DNA from: Pseudomonas bohemica
GTDB taxonomy: Bacteria > Pseudomonadota > Gammaproteobacteria > Pseudomonadales > Pseudomonadaceae
DNA: 64,000 bases
NCBI RefSeq assembly: GCF_002934685.1
Contig: NZ_NKHL01000111.1
Span: forward strand, 1 to 64,000
Direction: 5' to 3'
The notes under the pieces: generated by a model
What the model was told of the DNA's origin: nothing
The model's database searches: none
What the model saw: the letters and a program-made list of their open reading frames with translations, nothing else
Program-made: the position numbers and the translations under genes
Shown: piece by piece, positions 43,836 through 52,126 of the stretch
Layout: every line of letters starts with the position of its first letter
How positions within the stretch are numbered: the first letter of the stretch is position 1

Positions 43836-45077
43836 TCAGATCCAGGAGTGGCGGGCGGGCAGGGTGCCGTTGAGGTTCCAGGCACCGACGGCGTGGACCT
43901 TCCAGCGCACCGGATCGTGCAGGGTGTGGACGCGGGCGTTGCGCCAGTGACGATCAAGATTGAATTCGGCCAGCGTGGCGCGACTGCCGGACAGCTCGAA
44001 CAGCTTTTCACTTGCCTGCAGGGCGATGCCGGTGGTGAGCACCTTGGCTTCGGCCACGACAATGGATGCCCGGGCCGCAGATTGCTCATCGATGGGTGCG
44101 GCGGCGATTTCATCCAGCACACGACCGGCCTTGTCCAGCAGCGCTTGGGCAGCATGCAGTTCCAGTTTCAACTTGCCGATATCGGCGATGACGTATGGGT
44201 CGTCGCTCGCGCGCTCGACATTGGCCTCGATCCAGGGACGTGAACGTTCACGCACGAAACGGATGGTTTCGTCGATGGCTTCGCGGGCGATACCGGCATC
44301 GATGGCCGCTTGAATCAGTTGTGAAACCGCACCCTGGATGCTGGGCGCCAGCGCAAGCTTCCAGTTTTCGATGACCAGGTCGCCGCTGACCCGCACGTTC
44401 TCCAGCAGCACACTGCCGCTGGCCGTGGTGCGCTGCCCGAAGCCGGACCAGTCGTCGATGATGTGCAGCCCCGGCGTGCCGCGAGGTACGAAGACCAGCA
44501 CCTGTTTGCCGTCGTCGTTGATCGCCTTGACCGCGACCCAATGGGCGAACAGCGCGCCGGTGGAGTAGAACTTACGACCGTTGAGCAAAAATTGATCACC
44601 GTCAGCGGTCAGTCGGGTCCTTACGTCAAGGGTGTTCCTGGTGCCACGTTCCGGGCCGCCGTTGCCGATGCGCGCGCCATGGAGAATGCTGTCGAACAGC
44701 ACCTTTTTCTGCGCTTCGCTGGCGCTCCCGACCAGCGAGTTGAGAATCCCGAAATGATTCTGCGGGATCTGCCCGACCGCAGGATCGGCTGCGGACAGGA
44801 TGGCGAACACCTGGGCGACGGTGGCGAACGATACCTGGGGCCCGCCGTAGGCGCGGGGCACGGAAATACTGCCCAGGCCGCTGCGAGTGAACAGCTCTAT
44901 TTCGGTCCACGGCAACTGACGCTCACGATCACGCGTGGCAGCAGTAGGCCGGACAAGGGCTGCAAGCTCGTGGGCTGCGGCGATCGCTTCGGCGTCGTTG
45001 CGCAGCACTTTGGCGGGCAGCAGAGGGGGAGCAATGTCCAGGGTGTGCTGGACAGAAAGTGCGCTCAGATCAGTCAT
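43836..45077 (-). CDS. SfnB-family sulfur acquisition oxidoreductase (second paralog)
   Basis: A 413-residue paralog of the next gene, with the same landmarks: SVPRAYGGPQVSFATVAQV, GQIPQNHFGILNSLV, LNGRKFYSTGALFA, DDWSGFGQRTTASGSVLLENV and LDRHWRNARVHTLHDPVRWK. Such tandem copies could form a heteromer or act on two substrates. It is the first gene of the minus-strand sulfur operon that runs through the LLM enzyme to metQNI. GGAGA lies upstream of the ATG, and a TTATTCC element lies 169 bases upstream. Confidence 0.85.
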   Translation of the reverse strand: MTDLSALSVQHTLDIAPPLLPAKVLRNDAEAIAAAHELAALVRPTAATRDRERQLPWTEIELFTRSGLGSISVPRAYGGPQVSFATVAQVFAILSAADPAVGQIPQNHFGILNSLVGSASEAQKKVLFDSILHGARIGNGGPERGTRNTLDVRTRLTADGDQFLLNGRKFYSTGALFAHWVAVKAINDDGKQVLVFVPRGTPGLHIIDDWSGFGQRTTASGSVLLENVRVSGDLVIENWKLALAPSIQGAVSQLIQAAIDAGIAREAIDETIRFVRERSRPWIEANVERASDDPYVIADIGKLKLELHAAQALLDKAGRVLDEIAAAPIDEQSAARASIVVAEAKVLTTGIALQASEKLFELSGSRATLAEFNLDRHWRNARVHTLHDPVRWKVHAVGAWNLNGTLPARHSWI

Positions 45078-45245
45078 GGTGGCGACTTCTCCATGCGCGC
45101 AATGCCCTGGCGTTATGCACTGGGGTAATTGTGTACGTGACCATTCGAACCTCGAATCAAAACCGCGGTGGCGGCAGGAAGTCTTGCGGGGGGCCGGTGG
45201 TCCGGTGCATATACCGTAAGCGCGTATAAAGATTAAATAAACTTA

Positions 45246-45260
45246 CATTTAGGAATAAGC
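45246..45260. promoter_or_regulatory. TTATTCC-type element before the sfnB operon
   Basis: On the minus strand the sequence reads GCTTATTCCTAAATG, about 170 bases before the first sfnB-type gene, in an AT-rich patch. It resembles the elements before oscA, the YdeN-like hydrolase and metQ. A CysB-type site is inferred. Confidence 0.4.
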
Positions 45261-45280
45261 ATAGAAGGCGAATCGGGGAT

Positions 45281-45370
45281 TTAGCCGCCAGTCAGCTGGC
45301 TGGCCCACGCAAGGCAGGAGCTGAAGATCAGCAGGAGGGTGAAGTACTTGACGATATGTCGGCACGGCAT
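45281..45370 (-). CDS. 29-residue hydrophobic peptide ORF
   Basis: A minus-strand frame from ATG at 45370 to TAA encodes MPCRHIVKYFTLLLIFSSC followed by LAWASQLTGG. One hydrophobic segment after a basic start makes it a single-pass membrane peptide or a secreted leader. It lies upstream of the sfnB operon on the same strand. The ribosome-binding site is weak (GAG). It is below usual annotation limits, but its amphipathic layout looks non-random. Confidence 0.35.
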   Translation of the reverse strand: MPCRHIVKYFTLLLIFSSCLAWASQLTGG

Positions 45371-45614
45371 GGCGAACGTCTCGTGAAGAGTGTCAGCGCA
45401 GGCTAGCAGTGGCGGCGGGTTCCTACTGGCGGGGAGTTGTAGGAAGGTTTTATAGAGGCTGTGGGATGTTTCTGGTCCGCGTCGGATCTGAAGACCCGCT
45501 CACGTTTTCGCCGGCAGCTCCGAGCTGTGGGCGATTCAGCGCGCTTTGGCCAAAAACACCGCCGAAACCAGGCATTCCAGCATGGCGACGGTGCTTTAGG
45601 GCTGGCGAAGGCAA

Positions 45615-46349
45615 TCAAAGTTCAGGCTCGGGGATATCGTCGGTGCTGACCTTGATGGACCTTGCCGGGGCCCACAGGGAATTGTTGCCTACCCGGTCGA
45701 TGACGCAGTAGGTCACTTCCTGATGCAGCTCATCCCAGGCTTCCCGAAGCAGCGTCGCCGGTACATGAACCTTGATGGCCTTGCCGACCTGTTGTTCCGT
45801 CAACGCTGGAAGATCCATACGAACATCGCCCCAGCGCAGGGTGATTTCGTCATACGCCTCCATATGTGCATAGGGCTCGATCGTGACATGGATGCCACTT
45901 TTCAATTGTTGAGCGCTCAGCCCGTCCCTCGTGACGGACTCGGGAAACTTCAACGGAGCCAACCCCTGATTTTCGTCACCATCGGCGCTGACCAAATGAC
46001 CGCCGGGAGTCTCCAGTTTGACCCACACCTTGCAACTGGGTGACCTGACGGATTCGCTACCTATCTTTGTCACGCGATAGTAGGTCTTGACCTTACCACT
46101 CTGTAGAAAGCTCTCGGGTATACGTAGGACAGACGTATATCCAATGTCGGACTCCGATAAAAGTGTTGACGCGACATAACAGTCGCCCCAGAACAATTCA
46201 ATCAGGTCTCCTGACTCCATCTCGGGGTAAGGATCGATGTGCACTAACAGGTTGCTTGCGGCCAGGACGCCTATGCCCTGTCTGTTGCACTGCGGCAAAT
46301 AGGGCGCGAAGAGCTTTAAAGGCATACGGCTGACAGGAGTATGGATCAT
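45615..46349 (-). CDS. Hypothetical protein with two beta-sandwich-like repeats
   Basis: A 244-residue protein that I cannot assign to a named family. It contains an internal duplication: residues about 33-115 (LVHIDPYPEMESGDLIELFWG, ending TYYRVTKIGSES) and about 147-235 (VTIEPYAHMEAYDEITLRWG, ending TYCVIDRVGNNS). The hydrophobic/polar alternation suggests Ig-like beta domains, of the kind repeated in large Pseudomonas surface or toxin proteins. There is no signal peptide or membrane helix. GC is lower than around it, and the 570 bases upstream are non-coding and AT-rich, so this looks like a small acquired islet or the tail of a larger ancestral gene. Confidence 0.65.
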   Translation of the reverse strand: MIHTPVSRMPLKLFAPYLPQCNRQGIGVLAASNLLVHIDPYPEMESGDLIELFWGDCYVASTLLSESDIGYTSVLRIPESFLQSGKVKTYYRVTKIGSESVRSPSCKVWVKLETPGGHLVSADGDENQGLAPLKFPESVTRDGLSAQQLKSGIHVTIEPYAHMEAYDEITLRWGDVRMDLPALTEQQVGKAIKVHVPATLLREAWDELHQEVTYCVIDRVGNNSLWAPARSIKVSTDDIPEPEL

Positions 46350-46875
46350 CTTCGGTTCTCACTGGAAGTTGGGTTTGAAGTAAGGCCTGGGCGACATTCG
46401 CCATCCCAGACACTCTTTTAAATCGATGCCGTTAGTACACGCTCGATGCGCAGTGTTGGCAAACCATACAAACGGTTCCAAATTCAGACTTGCTTATTCC
46501 GCTATGAAAGTATTCGAGGTTTCAATTGAGCTAATTGTGTTACTGCATATCTGTCAATGAGTCATGAGGATTAAGCAGTTGTGTTCAACATAAACAGATG
46601 CTTCCTACAACGTGATCTAGTGCCGGGGTGCCGAGAATGGGCGCAATGTCCTACTTGTGGCTGATAACGTTTGGCTGCGGGGTGGCATGGGAGTCCTCGC
46701 AAGAAGACCCTCGCGCTATTTGTAGGACGATAAAAGGTCAAAGTACCAAATCGTCAAATGACGTAAGCACGCATATGTTGCATTGAGAAAGTCGATAAGA
46801 AACGCGCCCTGATGCAGGGCCGCATGAAAGAGAGGTTTGCTAGATCCAAACTTTTCCAAATGTTGGACGCAAAGA
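46350..46875. other. Lower-GC intergenic stretch
   Basis: About 530 bases with visibly lower GC than the flanks. The only frame of note is a plus-strand one of 49 codons at 46637-46786 with no good ribosome-binding site. No repeats or mobile-element ends were seen. Confidence 0.5.
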
Positions 46876-46899
46876 AAACGGCGCTGATGAGCGCCGTTT
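46876..46899 (-). terminator. Intrinsic terminator after the cystine transporter operon
   Basis: A perfect nine-base-pair stem (AAACGGCGC with GCGCCGTTT) with a six-base loop. On the minus strand it is followed by TTCTTT, 20 bases after the tcyN stop; it would also work for the other strand. Confidence 0.88.
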
Positions 46900-46919
46900 A
46901 TTACACGCGGATTGTAGGA

Positions 46920-47663
46920 TTAATTCCTGCTGCGTTCTAGAAACTGCCGCGTACGCTCCTCCTTGGGGTTCGCGAACAATTCTTTGGCATCGCCCTGTTC
47001 CACGATCACGCCTTTATCGATGAACACCACGCGATTGGCGACATCCCGGGCGAATTTCATTTCGTGGGTGACGATGACCATCGTGCGGTTTTCTTCGGCC
47101 AAGGCTCGGATGGTGCTGAGCACTTCGCCAACCAGCTCAGGGTCCAGCGCCGAAGTCGGTTCATCGAAAAGAATGACTTCCGGCTCCATCGCCAGGGCTC
47201 GGGCGATCGCCACCCGCTGCTGCTGCCCTCCTGACAGGCGCCGCGGATAAGCGTCTTCCTTGCCTGCAAGACCGACCTTGGCCAGAAGCTCGCGCCCCAA
47301 TTCGACCGCTTGATCGTGCGGCATCTTCTTGACCACGATCGGGCCTTCGATGACGTTTTCCAGTGCCGTGCGATGGGGAAACAGGTTGAAGTTCTGGAAC
47401 ACGAAACCAACGTGCTGACGCAGTTGGCGAATCAGGCCCTGTTGCTGACTCAGGGGCTGGCTGCCATCGATTCTGATATCGCCGACGACGATATTGCCGC
47501 TGCTCGGCTCTTCGAGAAAATTCAGGCAGCGCAGGAAGGTGGTCTTGCCGGAACCGCTGGGACCGATGATGGCAACCACTTCGCCTGGCTCGACCTTGAG
47601 ATCAATGCCTTTGAGGACCTCGTTGCCCTTGAATTGCTTGGTCAGTTTTTCAACGGTGATCAT
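46920..47663 (-). CDS. tcyN: L-cystine ABC transporter ATPase
   Basis: A 247-residue ATPase of the polar amino-acid importer family (YecC/TcyN). Walker A is GPSGSGKTT (about 34-42), Q-loop VFQNFNLFP, signature LSGGQQQRVAIA, Walker B VILFDEPTSALDPE, switch histidine VTHEMKFA. It follows the permease by three bases and ends the operon. Cystine as substrate rests on the operon context (dcyD and a serine acetyltransferase next door). Confidence 0.92.
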   Translation of the reverse strand: MITVEKLTKQFKGNEVLKGIDLKVEPGEVVAIIGPSGSGKTTFLRCLNFLEEPSSGNIVVGDIRIDGSQPLSQQQGLIRQLRQHVGFVFQNFNLFPHRTALENVIEGPIVVKKMPHDQAVELGRELLAKVGLAGKEDAYPRRLSGGQQQRVAIARALAMEPEVILFDEPTSALDPELVGEVLSTIRALAEENRTMVIVTHEMKFARDVANRVVFIDKGVIVEQGDAKELFANPKEERTRQFLERSRN

Positions 47664-47666
47664 GCA

Positions 47667-48335
47667 TCAGGACTCCACGTCGTGGCGGTTGGCCCGTGCT
47701 TCCAGGCGGTTCTGGAAGTGTGCCAATACGGTGCACAGCACCCAGTAGATCACCGCGACGGTGAAATACATGGTGAAGACCTCCAGCGTCCTCGACGAAA
47801 TCAGCTGCGCCTGACGGAATACTTCCGGCACCTGAATGGTGGCGGCCATGGCGGTGTCTTTGACCAGTGAAATGAAGCTGTTGCCCAAGGGTGGCAGCGC
47901 GGTACGTGCGGCTTGCGGCAGAATTGCTCGACGCATGGTCTGCGCACGGGTCATGCCGATGCTGGCAGCGGCTTCCCACTGTCCTCTGTCCACCGCGCCA
48001 ATGGCGGCGCGCAGGATTTCGCAGGCGTAGGCCGCCATGTTCAGCGATAACCCGATGAGCGCCGCTGTGATCGCATCCAGCTCGATGCCCAGATCAGGCA
48101 GGCCGTAATAGATCATGAATAGCTGAACCAGCAGGGGCGTGCCGCGAAAGAACGACACGTAGACCCTGGCGATGGCGCTGACGATCCAGACCTTCGACAG
48201 CCGCATCAATGCCAGGCCGAAGCCCAGCACCAATCCGAAGAACATCGATCCGAGACTCAGACCCACCGTGTAATACGCGCCCTTGAGCAGAAAGGGCGCG
48301 GAGTCCAGCGCGAGCTGTAGGCTCTCTGGAATCAT
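47667..48335 (-). CDS. tcyL: L-cystine ABC transporter permease
   Basis: A 222-residue inner-membrane subunit (YecS/TcyL) with four or five helices. The His/Glu/Gln-TM signature region is AYACEILRAAIGAVDRGQWEAA (about 98-119), with the coupling segment SIGMTRAQTMRRAILPQA. It overlaps the binding-protein gene by four bases, indicating coupled translation. Confidence 0.92.
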   Translation of the reverse strand: MIPESLQLALDSAPFLLKGAYYTVGLSLGSMFFGLVLGFGLALMRLSKVWIVSAIARVYVSFFRGTPLLVQLFMIYYGLPDLGIELDAITAALIGLSLNMAAYACEILRAAIGAVDRGQWEAAASIGMTRAQTMRRAILPQAARTALPPLGNSFISLVKDTAMAATIQVPEVFRQAQLISSRTLEVFTMYFTVAVIYWVLCTVLAHFQNRLEARANRHDVES

Positions 48336-49129
48336 TTGGTCACGTCAGCCTTGAAGTACTTCTGCGACAGCTTGGCGAGGGTGCCGTCGGTGCGCAGCTT
48401 GTCGATAGCCTTGTTAATCGCGTCCAGCAACTCAGGTTCGCCCTTGCGCAGTGCGATACCGGACTCCTGACGAGAGAATGGCTCGCCGGCGACAGCCAGT
48501 TGGTCTTTGGTTTTGGCGATTAGGTCCAGAGCGGCGAGGCGATCGACCAGGATGGCGTCAATGCGCCCGACGCGCAGGTCTTGATATTTGGTCGGATCAT
48601 CGTCGTAAGTTTTGACGACCGCGCCAGGGACATTCTCTTTGAGCCACTGCTCATAGTTGCTGCCCAGGCCGACACCGACTTTCTTGTCTTTGAGGTCAGC
48701 GGCAGTTTTGATCGTGTCCTTGTTTTTGGTCTGCACCAGGGCTTGAATGCCAGACACGGTGTACGGTTCCGAGAAGTCGTATTTCTTCTTGCGCTCTTCG
48801 GAGATGGTCACCTGGTTGATGACCACGTCCAGGCGCTTGGAATCCAGTGCCGCGAGGATGCCGGCCCATGGGGTTGCAGTCAGCTTGACCTTCACGCCCA
48901 GCTCCTTGGCCAGGGCTTCGGAGAACTGGACCTCGAAACCGGTCAGCTTGCCGTCTTCGCCGACGAAACTGAAAGGCGGGTAGGTGCCCTCCAAACCGAC
49001 GTCGAGCGTGCCGTTCTTTTTGATGGTTTCCAGTTGCTCGCCAGCGACGGCGTGGGTCACCAGACCGGTGCCGAGCACCAGACTGAATGCCGACAGCAGG
49101 AAGGTGCGGCGGATTGCAGACATGTTCAT
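48332..49129 (-). CDS. tcyJ: Cystine-binding periplasmic protein
   Basis: A 265-residue family 3 binding protein (FliY/TcyJ). The signal peptide runs to about residue 29 (THAVAGEQ). Mature landmarks are LDVGLEGTYPPFSF, TGFEVQFSEALAKELG, LDVVINQVTISEERKKKYDFS and VGVGLGSNYEQWL, the last typical of cystine-binding members. AGGGGA lies six bases before the ATG at 49129; an internal ATG two codons later is also possible. It heads the tcyJLN operon, which brings cystine for sulfur supply. Confidence 0.93.
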   Translation of the reverse strand: MNMSAIRRTFLLSAFSLVLGTGLVTHAVAGEQLETIKKNGTLDVGLEGTYPPFSFVGEDGKLTGFEVQFSEALAKELGVKVKLTATPWAGILAALDSKRLDVVINQVTISEERKKKYDFSEPYTVSGIQALVQTKNKDTIKTAADLKDKKVGVGLGSNYEQWLKENVPGAVVKTYDDDPTKYQDLRVGRIDAILVDRLAALDLIAKTKDQLAVAGEPFSRQESGIALRKGEPELLDAINKAIDKLRTDGTLAKLSQKYFKADVTK

Positions 49130-49494
49130 GTGAGTCCCCTGTTCTAATTGGTATGTCAGGCAAGCTTCAGACCTGACGAAACTACTGTGGCATCGCAGCT
49201 TTATCCAGCTTTTTCAGTACTCTGCCGAGCATTGTCGCGGCTGTCCCTGGCGATCATAAAAGCAGTCGATTAGGAGTAAAAATAATAAAAAGCGAGTTCA
49301 TTAGGTGGTTTGAGTATATGCAGTGCTGCGCAGAGACAAGTGGCAGACGCCGGAGTTTGGTCGGCAGCGAGCGTGGAGTGTCAGCCAAACCCGTCTGTAA
49401 CTGAGCCGACGCATTTGCTGGTGTCCTAACCTCCGACGTCTGCCACACGGTTATGCGTCGTTCCACCTGATCATTGCCGGCGCCTGCAACCCAT
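49130..49494. other. Intergenic region with promoter-like AT-rich stretch and a long inverted repeat
   Basis: Between dcyD and tcyJ, both on the minus strand. 49255-49310 is AT-rich (GTAAAAATAATAAAAAG) and may hold the tcyJ promoter. 49340-49446 is a long inverted repeat described separately. Confidence 0.5.
49340..49446. repeat. Long inverted repeat with GTGGCAGACG/CGTCTGCCAC ends
   Basis: Ten-base perfect arms at 49340-49349 and 49437-49446 enclose further partial complementarity (GAGTTTGG/CCAAAC). The inner CTGTAACTGA...GCATTTGCTGG resembles 51776-51806, so this is a second, non-REP repeat family. Confidence 0.6.
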
Positions 49495-50496
49495 TCACTG
49501 TTCCGAAAAAACATCTGGATAAGCGAACAACGCTGGCGCACCGCCGGTGTGCAGGAAGATGATCGGGCCGTCGTCAACGCGTTGCCGGCCGATCCCATCC
49601 AATAATCCGGCCATGGCTTTGCCGGTGTACACCGGGTCCAGCAGCAATCCTTCCTGACTGGCGACCAGTTTGATCGCCGACAACGTTCCCGCGTTCGGTT
49701 CGCCATAGCGTGGGCCGTAATATTCGTCCCACAGTCTCACCTTGAATGCGGCGGGCAACGGTTCGCCGAGCAACTCGACGGTACGTTCGGCCAGCCCCTG
49801 AACCTTGGGCGCCTGGGATTCTTCCGGACGCGAGACGGTCACGCCGATGACCGGCAACTGCGGCAGTGCTTGCGCCAGCGCCAGAGCAAGACCGCTGTGG
49901 GTGCCTGCGCTGCCCGAGGCCAGCACGACGGCGGCAAATCGCAGACCGCTCTGCTGGATCTGCTCGGCCAACTCGAAACCCGCCCGCACATAACCCAGTG
50001 CGCCTATGGGACTGGAGCCACCGATCGGCACCAGATACGGCTTCTTGCCGCTGGCGCTCAGGCGTGCGGCCAGCGCCTGGAGCTGCTCATCGGCGTTGTC
50101 GAGGTTTTCCACCAGCTCGACCCTGGCGTCGAACAGATCCAGCAGCAGGCGATTGCCGTTGCCCAGATAATTGCGGTCTTCGGTGGCAATCGGGTTTTCC
50201 AGCAGCGCGACGCAGTCCAGGCCCAGTTTGGCGGCCAGCGCCGCGGTCTGGCGTACATGGTTGGACTGGATGGCACCTGCGGTGATCAGCGTGTCAGCGC
50301 CTTGGGCTAGCGCGTCAGCGGCCAGATATTCCAGCTTGCGCAGCTTGTTGCCGCCCAGGGCCAAGGGGGTTATGTCGTCACGTTTGACATAAATATCGCG
50401 CCCAACCCAAGTCGACAGGCGTTCAAGTTTCTCCAGCGGCGTTGGAGCGCCCAGCAGTTCCAGGCGGTCAAAGCGTTCGAGCTGTTGTTTGATCAT
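49495..50496 (-). CDS. dcyD: D-cysteine desulfhydrase
   Basis: A 333-residue PLP enzyme that splits D-cysteine into pyruvate, ammonia and sulfide. It matches the family length (E. coli 328). The PLP lysine is in [14 protein letters not shown] (about residue 50-63), the phosphate-binding loop in [15 protein letters not shown], and the serine/asparagine motif is [13 protein letters not shown] longer frame starts 63 bases upstream without support; [20 protein letters not shown] at 50496 fits the family. It lies upstream of tcyJLN on the same strand, as in other bacteria, where it lets cystine serve as a sulfur source. Related ACC deaminases cannot be fully excluded. Confidence 0.9.
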   Translation of the reverse strand: MIKQQLERFDRLELLGAPTPLEKLERLSTWVGRDIYVKRDDITPLALGGNKLRKLEYLAADALAQGADTLITAGAIQSNHVRQTAALAAKLGLDCVALLENPIATEDRNYLGNGNRLLLDLFDARVELVENLDNADEQLQALAARLSASGKKPYLVPIGGSSPIGALGYVRAGFELAEQIQQSGLRFAAVVLASGSAGTHSGLALALAQALPQLPVIGVTVSRPEESQAPKVQGLAERTVELLGEPLPAAFKVRLWDEYYGPRYGEPNAGTLSAIKLVASQEGLLLDPVYTGKAMAGLLDGIGRQRVDDGPIIFLHTGGAPALFAYPDVFSEQ

Positions 50497-50695
50497 GGTC
50501 GTATCGATACATCCGCAAGTGAGTCGCTGGACTATAGGCAGACCATTGCGACAGGGCAACTGAACGATTTACCGAGGGCGTCGAGATATAGCCTCACGAA
50601 AATTGTTATTTTTTTGCCTTATTTGTTTGCCGTAGAGTGATCCAACCTTCGGCCATGTCCAGCCTGACGAGCCGTTGAACTGAGGAGAAATCTGC

Positions 50696-51658
50696 GTGAG
50701 CACTATTCCCGAACTGTCCCCGCAAGAATGTGCCGAGGGATTGACCGGCCACTGGCAGTTGCAGCGGATTGTGGGTGAGTTGCGCGCTGCGCGTGATGAC
50801 TGGCGCACCCGCAACGGTCGTGTCAGCGGCGAGAAGGGCGGTCGCGAGCTGCCTTCCCGCGAAGCCATGCGCGACATCCTTGAGGCTCTGGGCGGCGCAC
50901 TGTTCCCAATGCGCCTGGGGCCGGTGGATCTGCGCGAAGAGAGCGAAGACTTTTACGTCGGCCACACCCTGGACGTGGCGCTTAACTCGCTGTTGGATCA
51001 GGCGCGGCTCGAATTGCGCTACGTCGCCCGCCAGCGCGGGGAGGACGCCTCCTGTGCCGATGTGCACGCCGAGCGGCTGATTCAGGATTTCGCCAGCGCC
51101 CTGCCGAACATCCGCCGCACCCTCGACACCGACGTGCTGGCGGCTTATCAAGGCGATCCTGCGGCGCGCAGCGTCGATGAGGTGTTGCTGTGCTATCCGG
51201 GGATTCTCGCGGTGATCCATCATCGTCTGGCCCACCATCTGTACAACAATGGTCTGCCGCTGCTGGCGCGAATCAGCTCGGAGCTGGCGCATTCGGCCAC
51301 CGGCATCGACATTCACCCTGGCGCGCAGATCGGTCTGAGCTTCTTCATCGATCACGGTACCGGAGTGGTCATTGGCGAAACCGCAATCATCGGCGAGCGC
51401 GTACGGATCTACCAGGCCGTGACCCTGGGTGCAAAACGCTTCCCGGCGGACGAAGACGGTCATCTGCAGAAAGGCCACGCGCGTCACCCCATCGTCGAGG
51501 ATGACGTGGTGATCTACGCAGGCGCGACCATTCTGGGACGCATCACCATCGGCAAGGGCTCGACCATTGGCGGCAACGTCTGGCTGACTCGTAGTGTGCC
51601 AGCGGACAGCAACGTGAATCAGGCGAGCCTGCAGCATGATGATGGGACGCAGAGGTAA
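50696..51658 (+). CDS. epsC: Serine O-acetyltransferase (EpsC/SrpH type)
   Basis: A 320-residue enzyme that acetylates serine with acetyl-CoA, the first committed step of cysteine synthesis. The N-terminal 170 residues are helical. The C-terminal left-handed beta-helix shows hexapeptide repeats: TGIDIHPGAQIG, FFIDHGTGVVIGETA, VTLGAKRF and IVEDDVVIYAGATILG. The catalytic His-Asp pair is in IDHG and DIHPG. The long N-terminus distinguishes it from the housekeeping CysE. It starts with GTG at 50696, with TGAGGAG upstream. It is divergent from dcyD across 199 bases, so sulfur genes share this promoter region. Confidence 0.9.
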   Translation: MSTIPELSPQECAEGLTGHWQLQRIVGELRAARDDWRTRNGRVSGEKGGRELPSREAMRDILEALGGALFPMRLGPVDLREESEDFYVGHTLDVALNSLLDQARLELRYVARQRGEDASCADVHAERLIQDFASALPNIRRTLDTDVLAAYQGDPAARSVDEVLLCYPGILAVIHHRLAHHLYNNGLPLLARISSELAHSATGIDIHPGAQIGLSFFIDHGTGVVIGETAIIGERVRIYQAVTLGAKRFPADEDGHLQKGHARHPIVEDDVVIYAGATILGRITIGKGSTIGGNVWLTRSVPADSNVNQASLQHDDGTQR

Positions 51659-51730
51659 GGTCCGATCACGCATACTCACTCTGACAGATCCGTGCCCAGC
51701 CGCAAATCTTGTTTGCGAGGCGCATCAATT

Positions 51731-51832
51731 GTAGGAAACGGCCTGCTGGCGAAGGCGGGGTGTCAGGCGGCTCATCTGTAACTGACTACCGCATTCGCTG
51801 GCGTCGTAACCTGCGGCGTCTTCAACCGGTGG
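51731..51832. repeat. REP-like repeat region
   Basis: GTAGGAAACGGCCTGCTGGCGAAGGC begins the unit; CTGTAACTGACTACCGCATTCGCTGGCGTCGTAACCTGCGGCGTC ends it. It combines features of the TGTAGGAG class and the 49340 repeat. The remaining gap up to 52004 shows only GC-rich, non-coding sequence. Confidence 0.5.
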
Positions 51833-52004
51833 CGCGTCCACCCACCTATTGGTAGCGGACGACGGGCTGCAGCAGCACGGTTTTTTCTCGCCCCCTTCAA
51901 CCCCGCCCAAACCCCCGGAACCAACGCCTCCCAGCGTACGTCGTACCCCCGCGCGAGTCGTCGCCCAGCGACCTTCAATTGGTCCTTCGCCCCTTTTCCG
52001 TGTT

Positions 52005-52024
52005 TTAATTGAACGTTCAATCAA
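52005..52024. promoter_or_regulatory. BetI-type operator before betT
   Basis: TTAATTGAACGTTCAATCAA is a near-perfect palindrome centred on GAAC/GTTC. Its complement TTGATTGAACGTTCAATTAA is the BetI box as I know it from pseudomonads. BetI represses choline genes and is relieved by choline. No betI gene is in this window. Confidence 0.8.
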
Positions 52025-52069
52025 GTTAAACCGGTGGTTCGCTGCCCGCTCACAACAGGAGGCCTACCC

Positions 52070-52126
52070 TTGCCGTATCAGCGTTGCATGAACGTTTTCA
52101 CTCCCCTCGGGGCGGTATTGGCATGA
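52070..52126 (+). CDS. 18-codon leader ORF in front of betT
   Basis: AGGAGG, the strongest ribosome-binding site of this region, lies seven bases before a TTG that opens an 18-codon frame (MPYQRCMNVF-type). Its TGA stop overlaps the betT ATG (ATGA). betT itself has only GGGGCGG at a poor distance, so reading of the leader probably delivers ribosomes to betT. It could instead be a remnant of an old start. Confidence 0.45.
   Translation: MPYQRCMNVFTPLGAVLA

Noticed and set aside
46637..46786. 49-codon plus-strand frame with a hydrophobic start (MSYLWLITFGCGVAW)
   Set aside because: Weak ribosome-binding site, no family resemblance, and it lies in AT-rich DNA where short frames arise by chance.
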